Shown here in pieces: positions 6,772-16,874 of a stretch of 64,000 nucleotides of DNA (positions are counted from its first letter, which is position 1; every line of letters starts with the position of its first letter). Both the position numbers and the translations under genes were made by a program. The notes below the pieces were generated by a model. The model did not search any database, was not told the origin of the DNA, and saw nothing but the letters and a program-made list of their open reading frames with translations. This DNA is from Bog-375 sp049587755. GTDB lineage: Bacteria > Acidobacteriota > Terriglobia > Bryobacterales > Bryobacteraceae. The stretch is from assembly GCA_049587755.1 (NCBI GenBank), contig JBAVEN010000108.1:1-64000 (forward strand), given 5' to 3'.

Positions 6772-8811
6772 CTACTTCAGCTTGCGCTCCAGAAAACCCG
6801 CGCCGGCCTGGTAAGCTGCCAGCCAGGTGTGCCAAAGCAGGAAATCGTGCACCTCGTCGGGGAAGACCAGTTCCTCTACTTCCACGTGCTGGCGGCGCAG
6901 GGCGTCCGCCAATCTCACCGTCTGGTTGAAATGCACGTTGCGGTCGTCGTCGCCTTGAATCAGTAGCACCGGCGATCGCCAGGTGGTGAGGAACGCCATC
7001 GGCGACGATTCGAACGCCAGTTGGTAGTCGGGCGCGGTCACCGGAATTCCCAGCTCGGCCGCCCAGTCGTGCACCCCGTGCAGATCCACGCCGGCGCGAA
7101 ACAGATCGGAAGCGCGCGCCAGCGCCATTGCGGTGAGGTAGCCGCCGTAAGATCCGCCCCAGGCGCCGATGCGGTCCGGATCGACCTCGGAGCGCGTGCG
7201 CAAGTACACGCCGGCGCCCTGCACATCGTTATACTCGCTCGCGCCGGAAGGGCCGTAGCGCAGCGCTTCGCGGAAATCCAGGCCGTAACCGATGCCGCTG
7301 CGGTAATTCACCGACAGCACCACGAAACCGCTGTTGGCGAGGTATTGGTTCATCGCGTAGGCGTTGGCGTAGTAGTACATGTAATGCCAGCCAAGCAGCA
7401 TCTGCCGCTGCGAGCCGCCGTGAAAGAAGACCACCGCGGGCGCGCGCGCGCCGGGTTTCCGGTTCGGCGGCAGAAAAAGCTGTCCGTGGATGGCGAGACC
7501 GTCGGCGCTCGAAAAAATCACTTGTTGCGGCGTCACCATCCGGTCAAGCGGAAAATCGGCCGGAATGGATTCGGGATGCAGGTCGCGCACTTCGCCTCCG
7601 AGCCGGATGGCGGCGCGCGCGGGGCGCTCGGAATCGGACCGCAGAAACGCCAATGTGCCATCGGCGGCCGGGGCTGGCGCCCATTCGATGCCCTCTCCCT
7701 GGGTGACCGGTTCCGGCCTACCGCCCGCAGCCGCCACCTTCCAGAGATGCCGGCGGTCGATATCGCCCTGGTTCGAGTTGAAATAGATGTCGCGGCCGTC
7801 CGGCCCGAGCGCAACCTCCTCCACTTCAAAGGCGCCGGGTGTGAGCAGCAGCGGTTCGCCTCCGGCGGCGGGAATCGAGTACAGATGCGTCCAGCCATCG
7901 GCTTCCCAGGGAAAAACCAGCCGCGGGCCGGCCCACAGAATCTGGCTGACGGCGGTAATTTCGCGGAAAACACTGCCCGGGCCCTGGCGGGCGCGGAAAA
8001 TTTCGCGCCCTTCGCCGGTTTCGGCGGAGGCGATGCGGATGGACCAGGGTTCTCCTGCTCGGCGAGCCTCGCGTGGGGAGCGTACGCCCGAAGAGGGAAT
8101 TCGGATGAAGGCCAGGCTGCGGCCGTCGGGCGACCAGGCGGGTTGGATGTCGCGATCGGTGCTCGGGTCGAGGTAGCGCAAGGTCGCCGGCTCCACATCG
8201 TAAACGCCAATGAAGCCGTGGTCGCCGCGGTCGCTCTCGAACGCGATGCGCGCTCCATCCGGCGACCAGACTGGGTTGGCGCACTCGCCGCGCGTTTTGA
8301 GAGCCACACCCGGCGCGCTACCATCAACCGGCGCCAGCCAGAGCTGGCCCTTATGAATCCACGCCATGCGGCCGCCATGCAGCGCCACGGCGGGCGAATC
8401 GCCTTCGCCGATCTTCCTCGGCGCGCCGCCGGCCAGGCTCACCAGCCAAACGTCCTGTTCGGTGCCCTTCGGATTAAGCGCGGGGTTCGGATACTCGCCG
8501 GTGCGGTTCGTCCCATCCAGCCGGGCATAGGCGATGGCCTCGCCGTCCGGCGTCCAGACAAGACCGGACAGCTCGTAGCCGTCATCCTGTGTGTAGTCCG
8601 TGATTTGCCGCGCCTGGTAGCGCGGCGCGTCGGCCACCCAGATGTTGCGCACGCCTCGCGCGTTTTCCACCCAGGCGAATTTGCCGCCAGTGGGGGAGGC
8701 GGTGAGCCCGCTCGGGAAGGCGGCGCTCAGGACACGGTCGAGGGTGAATGGCTGCTGTGCGGCAGCGCAACCAGCCAGCAGCAGAGCGGCTATGATTCGC
8801 ATGAGATCCAT
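6772..8811 (-). CDS. S9-family prolyl-oligopeptidase-like serine peptidase
   Basis: A 679-residue secreted peptidase. An N-terminal signal (MDLMRIIAALLLAGCAAAQQ) could be a Sec signal or a lipoprotein signal with LAGC as lipobox. Residues ~30-420 form a WD40-like/beta-propeller region with repeated WSPDG-type motifs. The C-terminal alpha/beta hydrolase has the nucleophile in GGSYGGYL (near residue 555), the acid in QGDDDRNVHF and the histidine in PDEVHDFLLW. It probably degrades peptides in the periplasm or outside. Start 8811 is uncertain; ATG 8802 is an alternative. It is monocistronic and divergent from the efflux operon. Confidence 0.85.
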   Translation of the reverse strand: MDLMRIIAALLLAGCAAAQQPFTLDRVLSAAFPSGLTASPTGGKFAWVENARGVRNIWVADAPRYQARQITDYTQDDGYELSGLVWTPDGEAIAYARLDGTNRTGEYPNPALNPKGTEQDVWLVSLAGGAPRKIGEGDSPAVALHGGRMAWIHKGQLWLAPVDGSAPGVALKTRGECANPVWSPDGARIAFESDRGDHGFIGVYDVEPATLRYLDPSTDRDIQPAWSPDGRSLAFIRIPSSGVRSPREARRAGEPWSIRIASAETGEGREIFRARQGPGSVFREITAVSQILWAGPRLVFPWEADGWTHLYSIPAAGGEPLLLTPGAFEVEEVALGPDGRDIYFNSNQGDIDRRHLWKVAAAGGRPEPVTQGEGIEWAPAPAADGTLAFLRSDSERPARAAIRLGGEVRDLHPESIPADFPLDRMVTPQQVIFSSADGLAIHGQLFLPPNRKPGARAPAVVFFHGGSQRQMLLGWHYMYYYANAYAMNQYLANSGFVVLSVNYRSGIGYGLDFREALRYGPSGASEYNDVQGAGVYLRTRSEVDPDRIGAWGGSYGGYLTAMALARASDLFRAGVDLHGVHDWAAELGIPVTAPDYQLAFESSPMAFLTTWRSPVLLIQGDDDRNVHFNQTVRLADALRRQHVEVEELVFPDEVHDFLLWHTWLAAYQAGAGFLERKLK

Positions 8812-9133
8812 ATTACCCGCTGCGTCCGCACCCCGCGGGGACGGGTTCCGCACGCCGTGGATGGATGCGCACGCTTCACTCCGGCCGGCACCGGCTCAAA
8901 AGGGCCATTAAATTGGCGGTAACCTCGCCGGGGCGCCCTGTCGCCATCTCAAACAGCGAACCGGTCCAATGTTATCTTTAGTGTTTCCGCTCACAACGCC
9001 ACCTCGGCGAATGGCGGGGCCCCCGCGTGCCGGGCCCCTACCGGGATAGCTTTGCGCATCTTCGAAGTGGTGTACTGGATATGATGATGATGAAGCATGC
9101 CTCAATTTTGGCCGCAAGGAGATCGAGCGTTCG
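8812..9133. other. intergenic region upstream of the efflux operon
   Basis: A 322-base gap between divergent genes with no credible protein gene on either strand. Around 9010-9050 it has a GC-rich imperfect palindrome (GGCGGGGCCCCCGCG ... CGGGCCCCTACCGGG). AAGGAG at 9116-9121 may be the ribosome site of the adaptor gene. Promoters for both neighbours must lie here, but none is clear. Confidence 0.5.
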
Positions 9134-10468
9134 ATGAGTGAATCCACCTCCTCCGCGCCTGCGATTGGCGTTCCCACGCCGCCAGCGGAAGAACCTCCCC
9201 AGCGGCCTCGTTCCGGCAAGGGCTGGCTTTGGCTGCTGGTACTGCTGGTGGCAGCGGCGGCGGTTTACTACTACTGGTCCAAATCGGGCGCAGGCGGCAA
9301 TGCGGGCCCTGAGAACGCGGCGCCCGCAACCGGTGCCGGGGGCAGAGGCGGCCGCGGTGGCGGCATCACCCGGGTAGTCGCAGTGCGCGCCAAGAAGGGC
9401 GATATTTCCGTTTACGTGGAGGCGCTCGGTAACGTCATCCCGCTCAATACGGTCACCATCAAAAGCCGTGTGGACGGCCAGTTGATGGAGGTCAAGTATA
9501 AGGAAGGCGACATCGTCCAGCAGGGCGCACCGCTGGTGGAGATCGACACCCGGCCCTACCAGGCTGCGCTGGTGCAGGCCGAAGGCGCACTGTTGCGCGA
9601 CCAGGCGCTGCTAGCCAACGCCAACGTGGACCTAAGCCGGTACGCCGGGCTGTTAAAGCAAAACGCCATCCCCGAGCAGCAGTACGCCACCCAGAAAGCG
9701 CTGGTGGCGCAGTACGAAGGGGTGGTCAAGAACGACGAGGGCCAGATCGATGCCGCCAAGCTCAACCTGGTCTACTGTCATATCGCGTCGCCCATCACCG
9801 GGCGTGTCGGCTTGCGGCTTGTGGACCCCGGCAACATCGTGCACGCCGCCGATACCTCGGGCCTGCTGGTGATCACCCAGATTCAGCCGATCAGCGTCGT
9901 TTTCACCATCACCGAGGACAAGTTGCAAGCCGTGCTGAGCCGTTACCGCGCTGGCCAGAGTCTGCCGGTCGAAGCCTGGCAGCGCGACGCCGGAACGTTC
10001 AGCGATCCGCACTTGAAAATCGCGACCGGCCCGTTGGCTACCATGGATAACGAGATCGATCAGACCACCGGCACGCTGCGCATGCGGGCGATCTATCCCA
10101 ACACGAACAACGCTCTGTTTCCCAATCAGTTCGTCAACGTACGGCTGTTGTTGGAACAGAAGCACGGCGTGGTGCTGATTCCCAACGGTGCGGTGCAAAT
10201 TACAACCGAAAAGAAATACGTATACCTGGTGAAGCCGGATTCGACCGTGACGGTCCGCGACATCACCACCGGCACCACCGATAACGAAAACACCGAGGTA
10301 GTGTCGGGCCTTGACGCCGGCGACGAAGTAGTCACGCAAGGCGTCGACAAGCTGAACGAGGGCAGCAAGGTAATCGCTACCATCGCCGGCGAGCCGCCGG
10401 CGGCGGAACGCGGCGGCCAGGGCGGCCGCGGCGGCACGGGAAAGGCTGGCGGAGGCAAGGCGCAGTGA
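9134..10468 (+). CDS. RND efflux periplasmic adaptor (MFP/HlyD type)
   Basis: A 444-residue membrane fusion protein linking an inner-membrane RND pump to an outer-membrane channel. A single N-terminal membrane anchor (WLWLLVLLVAAAAVYYYW, about residues 33-50) is followed by a Gly/Ala-rich linker. The lipoyl/barrel-sandwich halves include GRVGLRLVDPGNIV, and the helical hairpin and beta-barrel domains follow; the tail is again Gly-rich. The organisation resembles MdtA. It is the first gene of a four-gene operon, and its stop overlaps the GTG start of the first pump gene. Confidence 0.9.
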   Translation: MSESTSSAPAIGVPTPPAEEPPQRPRSGKGWLWLLVLLVAAAAVYYYWSKSGAGGNAGPENAAPATGAGGRGGRGGGITRVVAVRAKKGDISVYVEALGNVIPLNTVTIKSRVDGQLMEVKYKEGDIVQQGAPLVEIDTRPYQAALVQAEGALLRDQALLANANVDLSRYAGLLKQNAIPEQQYATQKALVAQYEGVVKNDEGQIDAAKLNLVYCHIASPITGRVGLRLVDPGNIVHAADTSGLLVITQIQPISVVFTITEDKLQAVLSRYRAGQSLPVEAWQRDAGTFSDPHLKIATGPLATMDNEIDQTTGTLRMRAIYPNTNNALFPNQFVNVRLLLEQKHGVVLIPNGAVQITTEKKYVYLVKPDSTVTVRDITTGTTDNENTEVVSGLDAGDEVVTQGVDKLNEGSKVIATIAGEPPAAERGGQGGRGGTGKAGGGKAQ

Positions 10469-13400
10469 ATCCGTCCCGGACATTCATTCTTCGTCCGGTC
10501 GCAACCTCGCTGCTGATGGTCGCCATCCTGCTTGCAGGCGCGGTCGCCTACAAACAGTTACCGGTGTCGGCGCTCCCCGAAGTGGACTACCCCACCATTC
10601 AGGTGGTGACCTTTTACCCCGGCGCCAGTCCGGACGTGATGGCCTCGTCGGTGACCGCGCCGCTCGAACGCCAGTTCGGCCAGGTTCCCGGCTTGCAGCA
10701 GATGACCTCGACCAGCTCCAACGGCAGCTCGGTCATCACCCTGCAATTCAACCTCAGCCTGAACATCGACGTAGCCGAGCAGGAGGTGCAGCAATCCATC
10801 AACGCCTCCGGCACCTTCCTGCCCGCCGACCTCCCCACGCCCCCGATTTACAGCAAGACCAACCCGGCCGACGCACCCATACTGACGCTGGCGCTCACTT
10901 CCAACGAGCTGCCGCTGACCAAGGTGGAGGACCTGGCGGACACGCGGCTGTCGCCCAAGATTTCGCAACTGGCCGGAGTAGGCCTGGTGAGCATCAGCGG
11001 CGGCCAGAAGCCGGCAGTGCGCATTCAGGCCAATCCCACCCAGATGGCATCCTACGGCATGAACCTGGAGGATCTGCGCAGCGCCATCCTGGCCGCCAAC
11101 GTCAACCTCGCCAAAGGAAACTTCGACGGGGCGCACCAGTCTTACCAGATCGGCGCCAACGATCAGTTGCTCTCCAGCGCCGACTACAAGCCGCTGGTCA
11201 TCGCCTACCGCAACAACGCGCCCATCAAGCTCTCGGATGTGGCGGTGGTGAAGGACGAGGCGGAAAACCTGCACCAGGCGGCGTGGATGAACTCGACGCC
11301 GGCGGTGATCATGAATATCCAGCGGCAGCCCGGCGCCAACATCATCGCGGTGGTGGACCGCATCAAGAAGTTGCTGCCCCAACTCACCGCCACGCTGCCC
11401 AAGTCGGTCGACGTGCAGATCCTGACCGACCGCACCAACACCATCCGCGCCTCCGTCGAGGACGTGCAACTGGAGCTGATGTTGACGGTGGCCCTGGTGG
11501 TGATGGTGATCTTCCTGTTTCTGCGCAATCTGTCCGCCACGGTGATCCCCAGCATTGCGGTGCCGCTTTCCCTGGTGGGCACGTTCGGCGTGATGTACCT
11601 GCTCGGATACAGCCTCAACAACCTGACCCTGATGGCGCTCACCATTTCGACCGGTTTCGTGGTAGACGATGCCATCGTCATGATCGAAAATATCTCGCGC
11701 TACATCGAGGAGGGCGAGAGCGCGCTCCAGGCGGCGTTACGCGGCTCCGCGCAGATCGGCTTCACCATCGTATCGCTGACCATCTCGCTGATCGCGGTGC
11801 TGATCCCGCTGCTGTTCATGGGCGACATTGTGGGCCGCCTCTTTCGCGAGTTCGCCGTCACTCTGGCCGTGACCATCCTGGTTTCGGCGGTGGTGTCGCT
11901 CACCCTCACGCCCATGATGTGCTCCAAGTTGCTGAAGCACGCTCCCGAGGCGAAGCAGGGATGGTTCTACCGCACCTCCGAGCACGCCTTTAACTCGGTG
12001 ATCGCCTTCTACGGCAGGACCCTGCAGTTTGTGCTGCGGTTCCAGACCATTACGCTGCTGGTGGCCATCGCCACCCTGGCGATCACCGTGGTGCAGTTTA
12101 TCTATATCCCCAAGGGCTTCTTCCCCATCCAGGATACGGGCGTGATTCAAGGGGTTTCCGAGGCCGGGCAAACGGTTTCGTTTAGCGAGATGTCGGGGCT
12201 TCAGCGGTCGCTCACCAGCGTGATTCTGAAGGACCCGGCGGTGGAAAGCCTGTCCTCGTTCATTGGCATCGATGGCACCAACACCACCCTGAACAGCGGG
12301 CGCATACTGATCAATCTGAAGCCGCTGGAGCAGCGCGACGCCTCTGCCAGCGAGGTGATCCGGCGCTTGCAGCCGGCGCTGTCGCAGGTGGCCGGCATCA
12401 CGCTGTTCATGCAGCCGGTGCAGGATATCACGGTGGACGACCGGGTGAGCCGCACGCAGTTTCAGTACACGCTCGAAGATCCCAACGCCGATGAGCTGAA
12501 CGTGTACGCCCCGCGCATGCTGGAGGGCATGAAGCGGCTGCCGGGGCTGACAGACGTCGCCAGCGACCAGCAGGTGCAGGGGCTGCGGGCGAATGTGGTG
12601 TTCGACCGCGACACCGCCGCGCGCGTCGGCATCACGCCTTCCACCATCGACCAGACCTTGTACGACGCCTATGGCCAGCGGGAAGTCTCGACCATGTTCA
12701 CGCAGTTGAACCAGTACCATGTGATTCTGGAGGTGGCCCGGGACTTCGCGCGCAACCCCGCCAACTTGAACGAGCTCTACATCCGCACCGGCACTGGTTA
12801 TCCATCGGGATCGACGGGCGTGGTGTCGGGAGGGTCATCCAGCGCCTCCGTCCCCAGCGGGCCTTCCAACCTGGCCCCTACCGCAGCCGCCTCGACCGCG
12901 GCCCTCGCCGCCTCCACCGCCGGATCGAGCTCCGTGTTCGGCGCCGCAATCCCATCGGCAAGCGTCTTTCCCACCGGCGGCCAGGTGCCGCTGAGTACCT
13001 TCAGCCGGGTGGAAATGCAATCCGTGCCCATCACCGTCAACCACCAGGGCCAGTTCCCCGTGGTGACGCTTTCCTTCAACCTCGCGCCCGGCGCTTCGCT
13101 CGGAGATGCCGTCAACGGGGTGAACAAGCTGAAGAACGAGCTGGGCCTGCCGGCCAGCATTCAGGCAGCGTTTCAAGGCAGCGCGCAGGCCTTTCAGGCG
13201 GCGCTGTCCAATGAGTGGGTGCTGATCCTGGCTGCGCTGGCGACGGTGTATATCGTGCTGGGCGTGTTGTACGAAAGCTACATCCACCCCGTCACCATCC
13301 TCTCCACGTTACCCTCGGCGGGCGTGGGCGCACTGCTGGCGCTCAATGTCTGCCACAGCGATTTCAGCGTGATCGCGCTGATCGGCATTGTGCTGCTGAT

Positions 13401-13761
13401 TGGAATCGTGAAGAAAAACGCCATCATGATGATCGATTTCGCGCTGGATGCGGAACGCAAAGAGGGCATGGCGCCGCGGGATGCCATCTACCAGGCCTGC
13501 CTGTTGCGCTTCCGGCCGATTATGATGACCACCATGGCGGCGCTGCTGGCGGGCGTTCCGCTGGCTTTCGGCACCGGCACCGGCTCGGAGTTGCGCCGCC
13601 CGCTCGGCATTACCATCATCGGCGGCCTGCTCTTCAGCCAGTTATTGACGCTTTACACGACGCCGGTGGTCTACCTCTGGTTCGATCGGCTGGCGCGGCG
13701 TTTCTCGCACCAGAGTGAGCACGAGACCGAAGCCGGCCAGCAGCCGGTGGCGGCCCGGTAA
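10465..13761 (+). CDS. RND multidrug efflux permease, MdtB-like
   Basis: A 1098-residue proton-driven efflux permease of the HAE1 family: N-terminal helix (RPVATSLLMVAILLAG), large periplasmic loops, and two halves with 12 membrane helices. The TM4 motif GFVVDDAIVMIENISRY carries the proton-relay aspartates. It starts with GTG at 10465, overlapping the adaptor stop (GTGA). An unusual Gly/Ser/Ala-rich insertion of about 63 residues (residues 776-838, nucleotides about 12790-12978) sits in the second periplasmic domain before QVPLSTF; the sister pump has only a few residues there. Followed after 3 bases by the second pump gene, as in mdtB-mdtC. Substrate unknown. Confidence 0.92.
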   Translation: MNPSRTFILRPVATSLLMVAILLAGAVAYKQLPVSALPEVDYPTIQVVTFYPGASPDVMASSVTAPLERQFGQVPGLQQMTSTSSNGSSVITLQFNLSLNIDVAEQEVQQSINASGTFLPADLPTPPIYSKTNPADAPILTLALTSNELPLTKVEDLADTRLSPKISQLAGVGLVSISGGQKPAVRIQANPTQMASYGMNLEDLRSAILAANVNLAKGNFDGAHQSYQIGANDQLLSSADYKPLVIAYRNNAPIKLSDVAVVKDEAENLHQAAWMNSTPAVIMNIQRQPGANIIAVVDRIKKLLPQLTATLPKSVDVQILTDRTNTIRASVEDVQLELMLTVALVVMVIFLFLRNLSATVIPSIAVPLSLVGTFGVMYLLGYSLNNLTLMALTISTGFVVDDAIVMIENISRYIEEGESALQAALRGSAQIGFTIVSLTISLIAVLIPLLFMGDIVGRLFREFAVTLAVTILVSAVVSLTLTPMMCSKLLKHAPEAKQGWFYRTSEHAFNSVIAFYGRTLQFVLRFQTITLLVAIATLAITVVQFIYIPKGFFPIQDTGVIQGVSEAGQTVSFSEMSGLQRSLTSVILKDPAVESLSSFIGIDGTNTTLNSGRILINLKPLEQRDASASEVIRRLQPALSQVAGITLFMQPVQDITVDDRVSRTQFQYTLEDPNADELNVYAPRMLEGMKRLPGLTDVASDQQVQGLRANVVFDRDTAARVGITPSTIDQTLYDAYGQREVSTMFTQLNQYHVILEVARDFARNPANLNELYIRTGTGYPSGSTGVVSGGSSSASVPSGPSNLAPTAAASTAALAASTAGSSSVFGAAIPSASVFPTGGQVPLSTFSRVEMQSVPITVNHQGQFPVVTLSFNLAPGASLGDAVNGVNKLKNELGLPASIQAAFQGSAQAFQAALSNEWVLILAALATVYIVLGVLYESYIHPVTILSTLPSAGVGALLALNVCHSDFSVIALIGIVLLIGIVKKNAIMMIDFALDAERKEGMAPRDAIYQACLLRFRPIMMTTMAALLAGVPLAFGTGTGSELRRPLGITIIGGLLFSQLLTLYTTPVVYLWFDRLARRFSHQSEHETEAGQQPVAAR

Positions 13762-13764
13762 GCC

Positions 13765-16700
13765 ATGAATATCTGCGAGCCATTCATCCGCCGGCCGATT
13801 GGCACCACTCTCCTGCTCATTGCCATCGCCCTGGGAGGCAGCGTGGCATTTCGCCTGCTTCCCGTGGCGCCGCTGCCGCAAGTGGACTTTCCGACCGTCA
13901 ACGTGGGCGCCCAGTTGCCGGGGGCCAGCCCGGAGACCATGGCTACTTCGGTCGCCACGCCCCTCGAGCGCCAGTTCAGCCGCATCGCCTCGGTCACTGA
14001 GATGACTTCGTCGAGCGGCCTCGGCTCCAGCAGCATCACCCTGCAGTTCGATCTAAACCGCAACATCGATGCCGCCGCGCGCGACGTACAGGCCGCTATT
14101 GCCGCCGCCCGCGGCTATTTGCCGACCAACCTGCCCTCCAACCCGAATTACCGCAAGGTGAATCCGGCGGACGCGCCCATCTTGTTAGTGGCGCTCACCT
14201 CCAAGGTCTTGGACAAAGGCGCAATGTACGACGCAGCCTCCACCATCATGGCGCAGAAGCTGGCGCAGGTTCAGGGAGTAGGCCAGGTTTTCGTGGGCGG
14301 CAGCGCCCTGCCCAGCGTGCGCGTCGAGCTCAATCCGCACGAGCTGTCCGATTACGGTATCGGCCTCGAGCAGGTGCGTACCATCCTGAACGGCGCCAAC
14401 ACCAACACCCCGAAGGGCCATTTTTCCGACGGCACGCAAACGTGGGAGGTCGGCGCCACCGACCAGATTTTTAAAGCGGCCGATTATCGCCCCATGGTCG
14501 TCGCCTATCACAACGGCACGGCCGTCCGCATCCGCGATGTGGGCGCGGCAATCGATTCTGTGGAAGACCTGCGCAATGCCGGCTACATGAACGGCAGGCC
14601 GAGCGTGCTGCTGGTTATTTTCCGCCAGCCCGGCGTCAACATCATCGATACCGTGGACCGCATTCGCGCCACGCTGCCGCAGTTGAAGGCCGCCATTCCA
14701 CAGTCCATCGACATGCGCGTCGTAATGGATCAGACCATCACCATCCGCGGGTCGGTGCACGATGTGGAGATCACCCTGATCATATCCGTCATGCTGGTGA
14801 TCCTGGTGGTGTTTTTCTTTCTGCGCGACCCGCGCACCACGTTCATCCCCAGTGTGGCCGTCCCGGTTTCTCTCGTCGGCACCTTCGGCGTCATGTACCT
14901 GCTCGGTTATAGCTTGGACAACCTGTCGCTGATGGCGCTCTGCATTTCGACCGGCTTCGTGGTGGACGATGCCATTGTCGTCATCGAAAACATCACCCGC
15001 TACCTGGAAATGGGGATGGCGCCCTTCCAGGCCGCGATCAAGGGGGCTCGGGAAATCGGCTTCACGGTAATGACGATCAGCATTTCGCTGGTCGCCGTCT
15101 TCCTCCCGCTGCTCATGATGGGCGGCGTCGTGGGCCGCCTGTTCCGCGAGTTTTCGGTGACGCTTTCCGTGGCCATCGGCGTTTCCATGGTTGTGTCGCT
15201 GACCGCGACACCGATGATGTGCGCCCACATGCTCAAGCAGCACGCCGAACACGGCTGGCTCTACCACACCAGCGATCGCGCCTTCCGGAGCCTGATTAAC
15301 GGCTACGGCCGCGCGCTCCAGGTGGTGTTGCGCCATCGGTTCATCACGCTGTGCGTGCTGCTCGGGACCATCGCCCTCAACGTGCGGCTGTTCATCAAGG
15401 TGCCCAAGGGCTTTTTCCCGCAGCAGGACAACGGCCGCCTGGCGGGCCAGATTCTCGCCGACCAGGACACCTCGTTTCAGGCGATGAACAGGATCCTTCT
15501 GCAGGAGGTGAATATCGTCGCTGCCGATCCTGCGGTGGATGCGGTGAACGGCTTCACCGGCGGAGGCCGCGGCGGGTCCACCAATACCGGCAGCATGTTC
15601 ATCTCGCTCAAGTCGCTGGCGCAACGCAAAATCTCGGCCGACTTGGTGATCGCGCGGCTGCGGCCCAAGTTGGCGCGGGTGCCCGGCGCCAGCCTCTACT
15701 TGCAGGCCACCCAGGATATTCGCGTTGGCGGCCGCAGCAGCGCCGCGCAATATCAGTACACCATGCGTGGCGATAACCTGGACGATCTGCTTGCGTACGC
15801 ACCGCGCATGTACCAGCAACTGGCAAAAATCCCGATCATCGCCGACGTCAACAGCGATCAGCAGAACCGCGGCTTGCAGTCGATGGTCACTTACGACCGC
15901 GCCACCGCGGCGCGCTTCGGCATCTCGCCGCAATTGGTCGACAACACGCTCTACGACGCCTTCGGGCAGCGCCAGGTCTCGACCATGTACAAGCCGCTGA
16001 ACCAGTACCACGTGGTGATGGAGGTGGCGCCGATCTACTGGCAGAACCCGCAGATTCTGCGCGATATCTACGTGCACGCGCCCTCCGGTTCCCAGGTCCC
16101 GCTCAGCGCCTTCGCCCAGTTCGCGCCGGCCACGGCTGCTCTCACGGTCAACCACCAGGGGCTCTTTCCCGCGGTCACGATTTCGTTCAACCTGCGGCCC
16201 GGCGTGGCGCTGGGAGACGCGGTCGATGCCATCCAGGCCACCGCCCAGCAGGTCGGACTGCCTCCCACCATTCAGACCATGTTTGCCGGAACCGCGCAGG
16301 CTTATATGCAGTCGCTGGGCAATCAGCCTATCCTCATCGGCGCCGCGCTGCTCAGCGTGTACCTTGTGCTGGGCATCCTGTACGAAAGCTACATTCACCC
16401 CGTCACGATCCTCTCCACGCTTCCCTCGGCCGGCGTCGGCGCGCTGCTGGCGCTGACCATCACCCACACGGATTTGACCGTCATCGCCATGATCGGCATC
16501 ATTCTGTTGATCGGCATCGTCAAGAAGAATGCCATCATGATGATCGATTTCGCCCTCGCGGCGGAGCGGCTGGAAGGAAAGAACTCGCACGACGCCATTT
16601 TCGAGGCCTGCATGTTGCGCTTCCGCCCCATCATGATGACCACCATGGCGGCCATGCTGGGCGCCACGCCGCTGGCCTTCGGCACCGGCGTGGGATCGGA

Positions 16701-16863
16701 ACTGCGCCGCCCGCTCGGCATCACCATCATCGGCGGGCTGCTCCTCAGCCAGGCGCTCACCCTCTTTACCACCCCGGTGGTCTATCTTTACTTCGACCGC
16801 TTGCAGCATTGGTGGAACCGGGTTCGCCGGCGCGAGACTTACCCGATTGGATCGGAGGCTTGA
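13765..16863 (+). CDS. RND multidrug efflux permease, MdtC-like
   Basis: A 1032-residue HAE1-type RND pump, the second permease of this operon. It opens with FIRRPIGTTLLLIAIALGG and shares the TM4 motif GFVVDDAIVVIENITRY with the upstream pump, so the two may assemble as an MdtB/MdtC-type heterotrimer. Both keep the conserved late-helix block KKNAIMMIDFAL and the RPIMMTTMAA stretch. The length is normal for the family. The ATG follows the previous stop by 3 bases. Confidence 0.92.
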   Translation: MNICEPFIRRPIGTTLLLIAIALGGSVAFRLLPVAPLPQVDFPTVNVGAQLPGASPETMATSVATPLERQFSRIASVTEMTSSSGLGSSSITLQFDLNRNIDAAARDVQAAIAAARGYLPTNLPSNPNYRKVNPADAPILLVALTSKVLDKGAMYDAASTIMAQKLAQVQGVGQVFVGGSALPSVRVELNPHELSDYGIGLEQVRTILNGANTNTPKGHFSDGTQTWEVGATDQIFKAADYRPMVVAYHNGTAVRIRDVGAAIDSVEDLRNAGYMNGRPSVLLVIFRQPGVNIIDTVDRIRATLPQLKAAIPQSIDMRVVMDQTITIRGSVHDVEITLIISVMLVILVVFFFLRDPRTTFIPSVAVPVSLVGTFGVMYLLGYSLDNLSLMALCISTGFVVDDAIVVIENITRYLEMGMAPFQAAIKGAREIGFTVMTISISLVAVFLPLLMMGGVVGRLFREFSVTLSVAIGVSMVVSLTATPMMCAHMLKQHAEHGWLYHTSDRAFRSLINGYGRALQVVLRHRFITLCVLLGTIALNVRLFIKVPKGFFPQQDNGRLAGQILADQDTSFQAMNRILLQEVNIVAADPAVDAVNGFTGGGRGGSTNTGSMFISLKSLAQRKISADLVIARLRPKLARVPGASLYLQATQDIRVGGRSSAAQYQYTMRGDNLDDLLAYAPRMYQQLAKIPIIADVNSDQQNRGLQSMVTYDRATAARFGISPQLVDNTLYDAFGQRQVSTMYKPLNQYHVVMEVAPIYWQNPQILRDIYVHAPSGSQVPLSAFAQFAPATAALTVNHQGLFPAVTISFNLRPGVALGDAVDAIQATAQQVGLPPTIQTMFAGTAQAYMQSLGNQPILIGAALLSVYLVLGILYESYIHPVTILSTLPSAGVGALLALTITHTDLTVIAMIGIILLIGIVKKNAIMMIDFALAAERLEGKNSHDAIFEACMLRFRPIMMTTMAAMLGATPLAFGTGVGSELRRPLGITIIGGLLLSQALTLFTTPVVYLYFDRLQHWWNRVRRRETYPIGSEA

Positions 16864-16874
16864 AGAGACACGGA

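Noticed and set aside
7021..8922. 633-residue open frame opposite the S9 peptidase
   Set aside because: Antisense shadow; the peptidase on the other strand has a complete catalytic triad.
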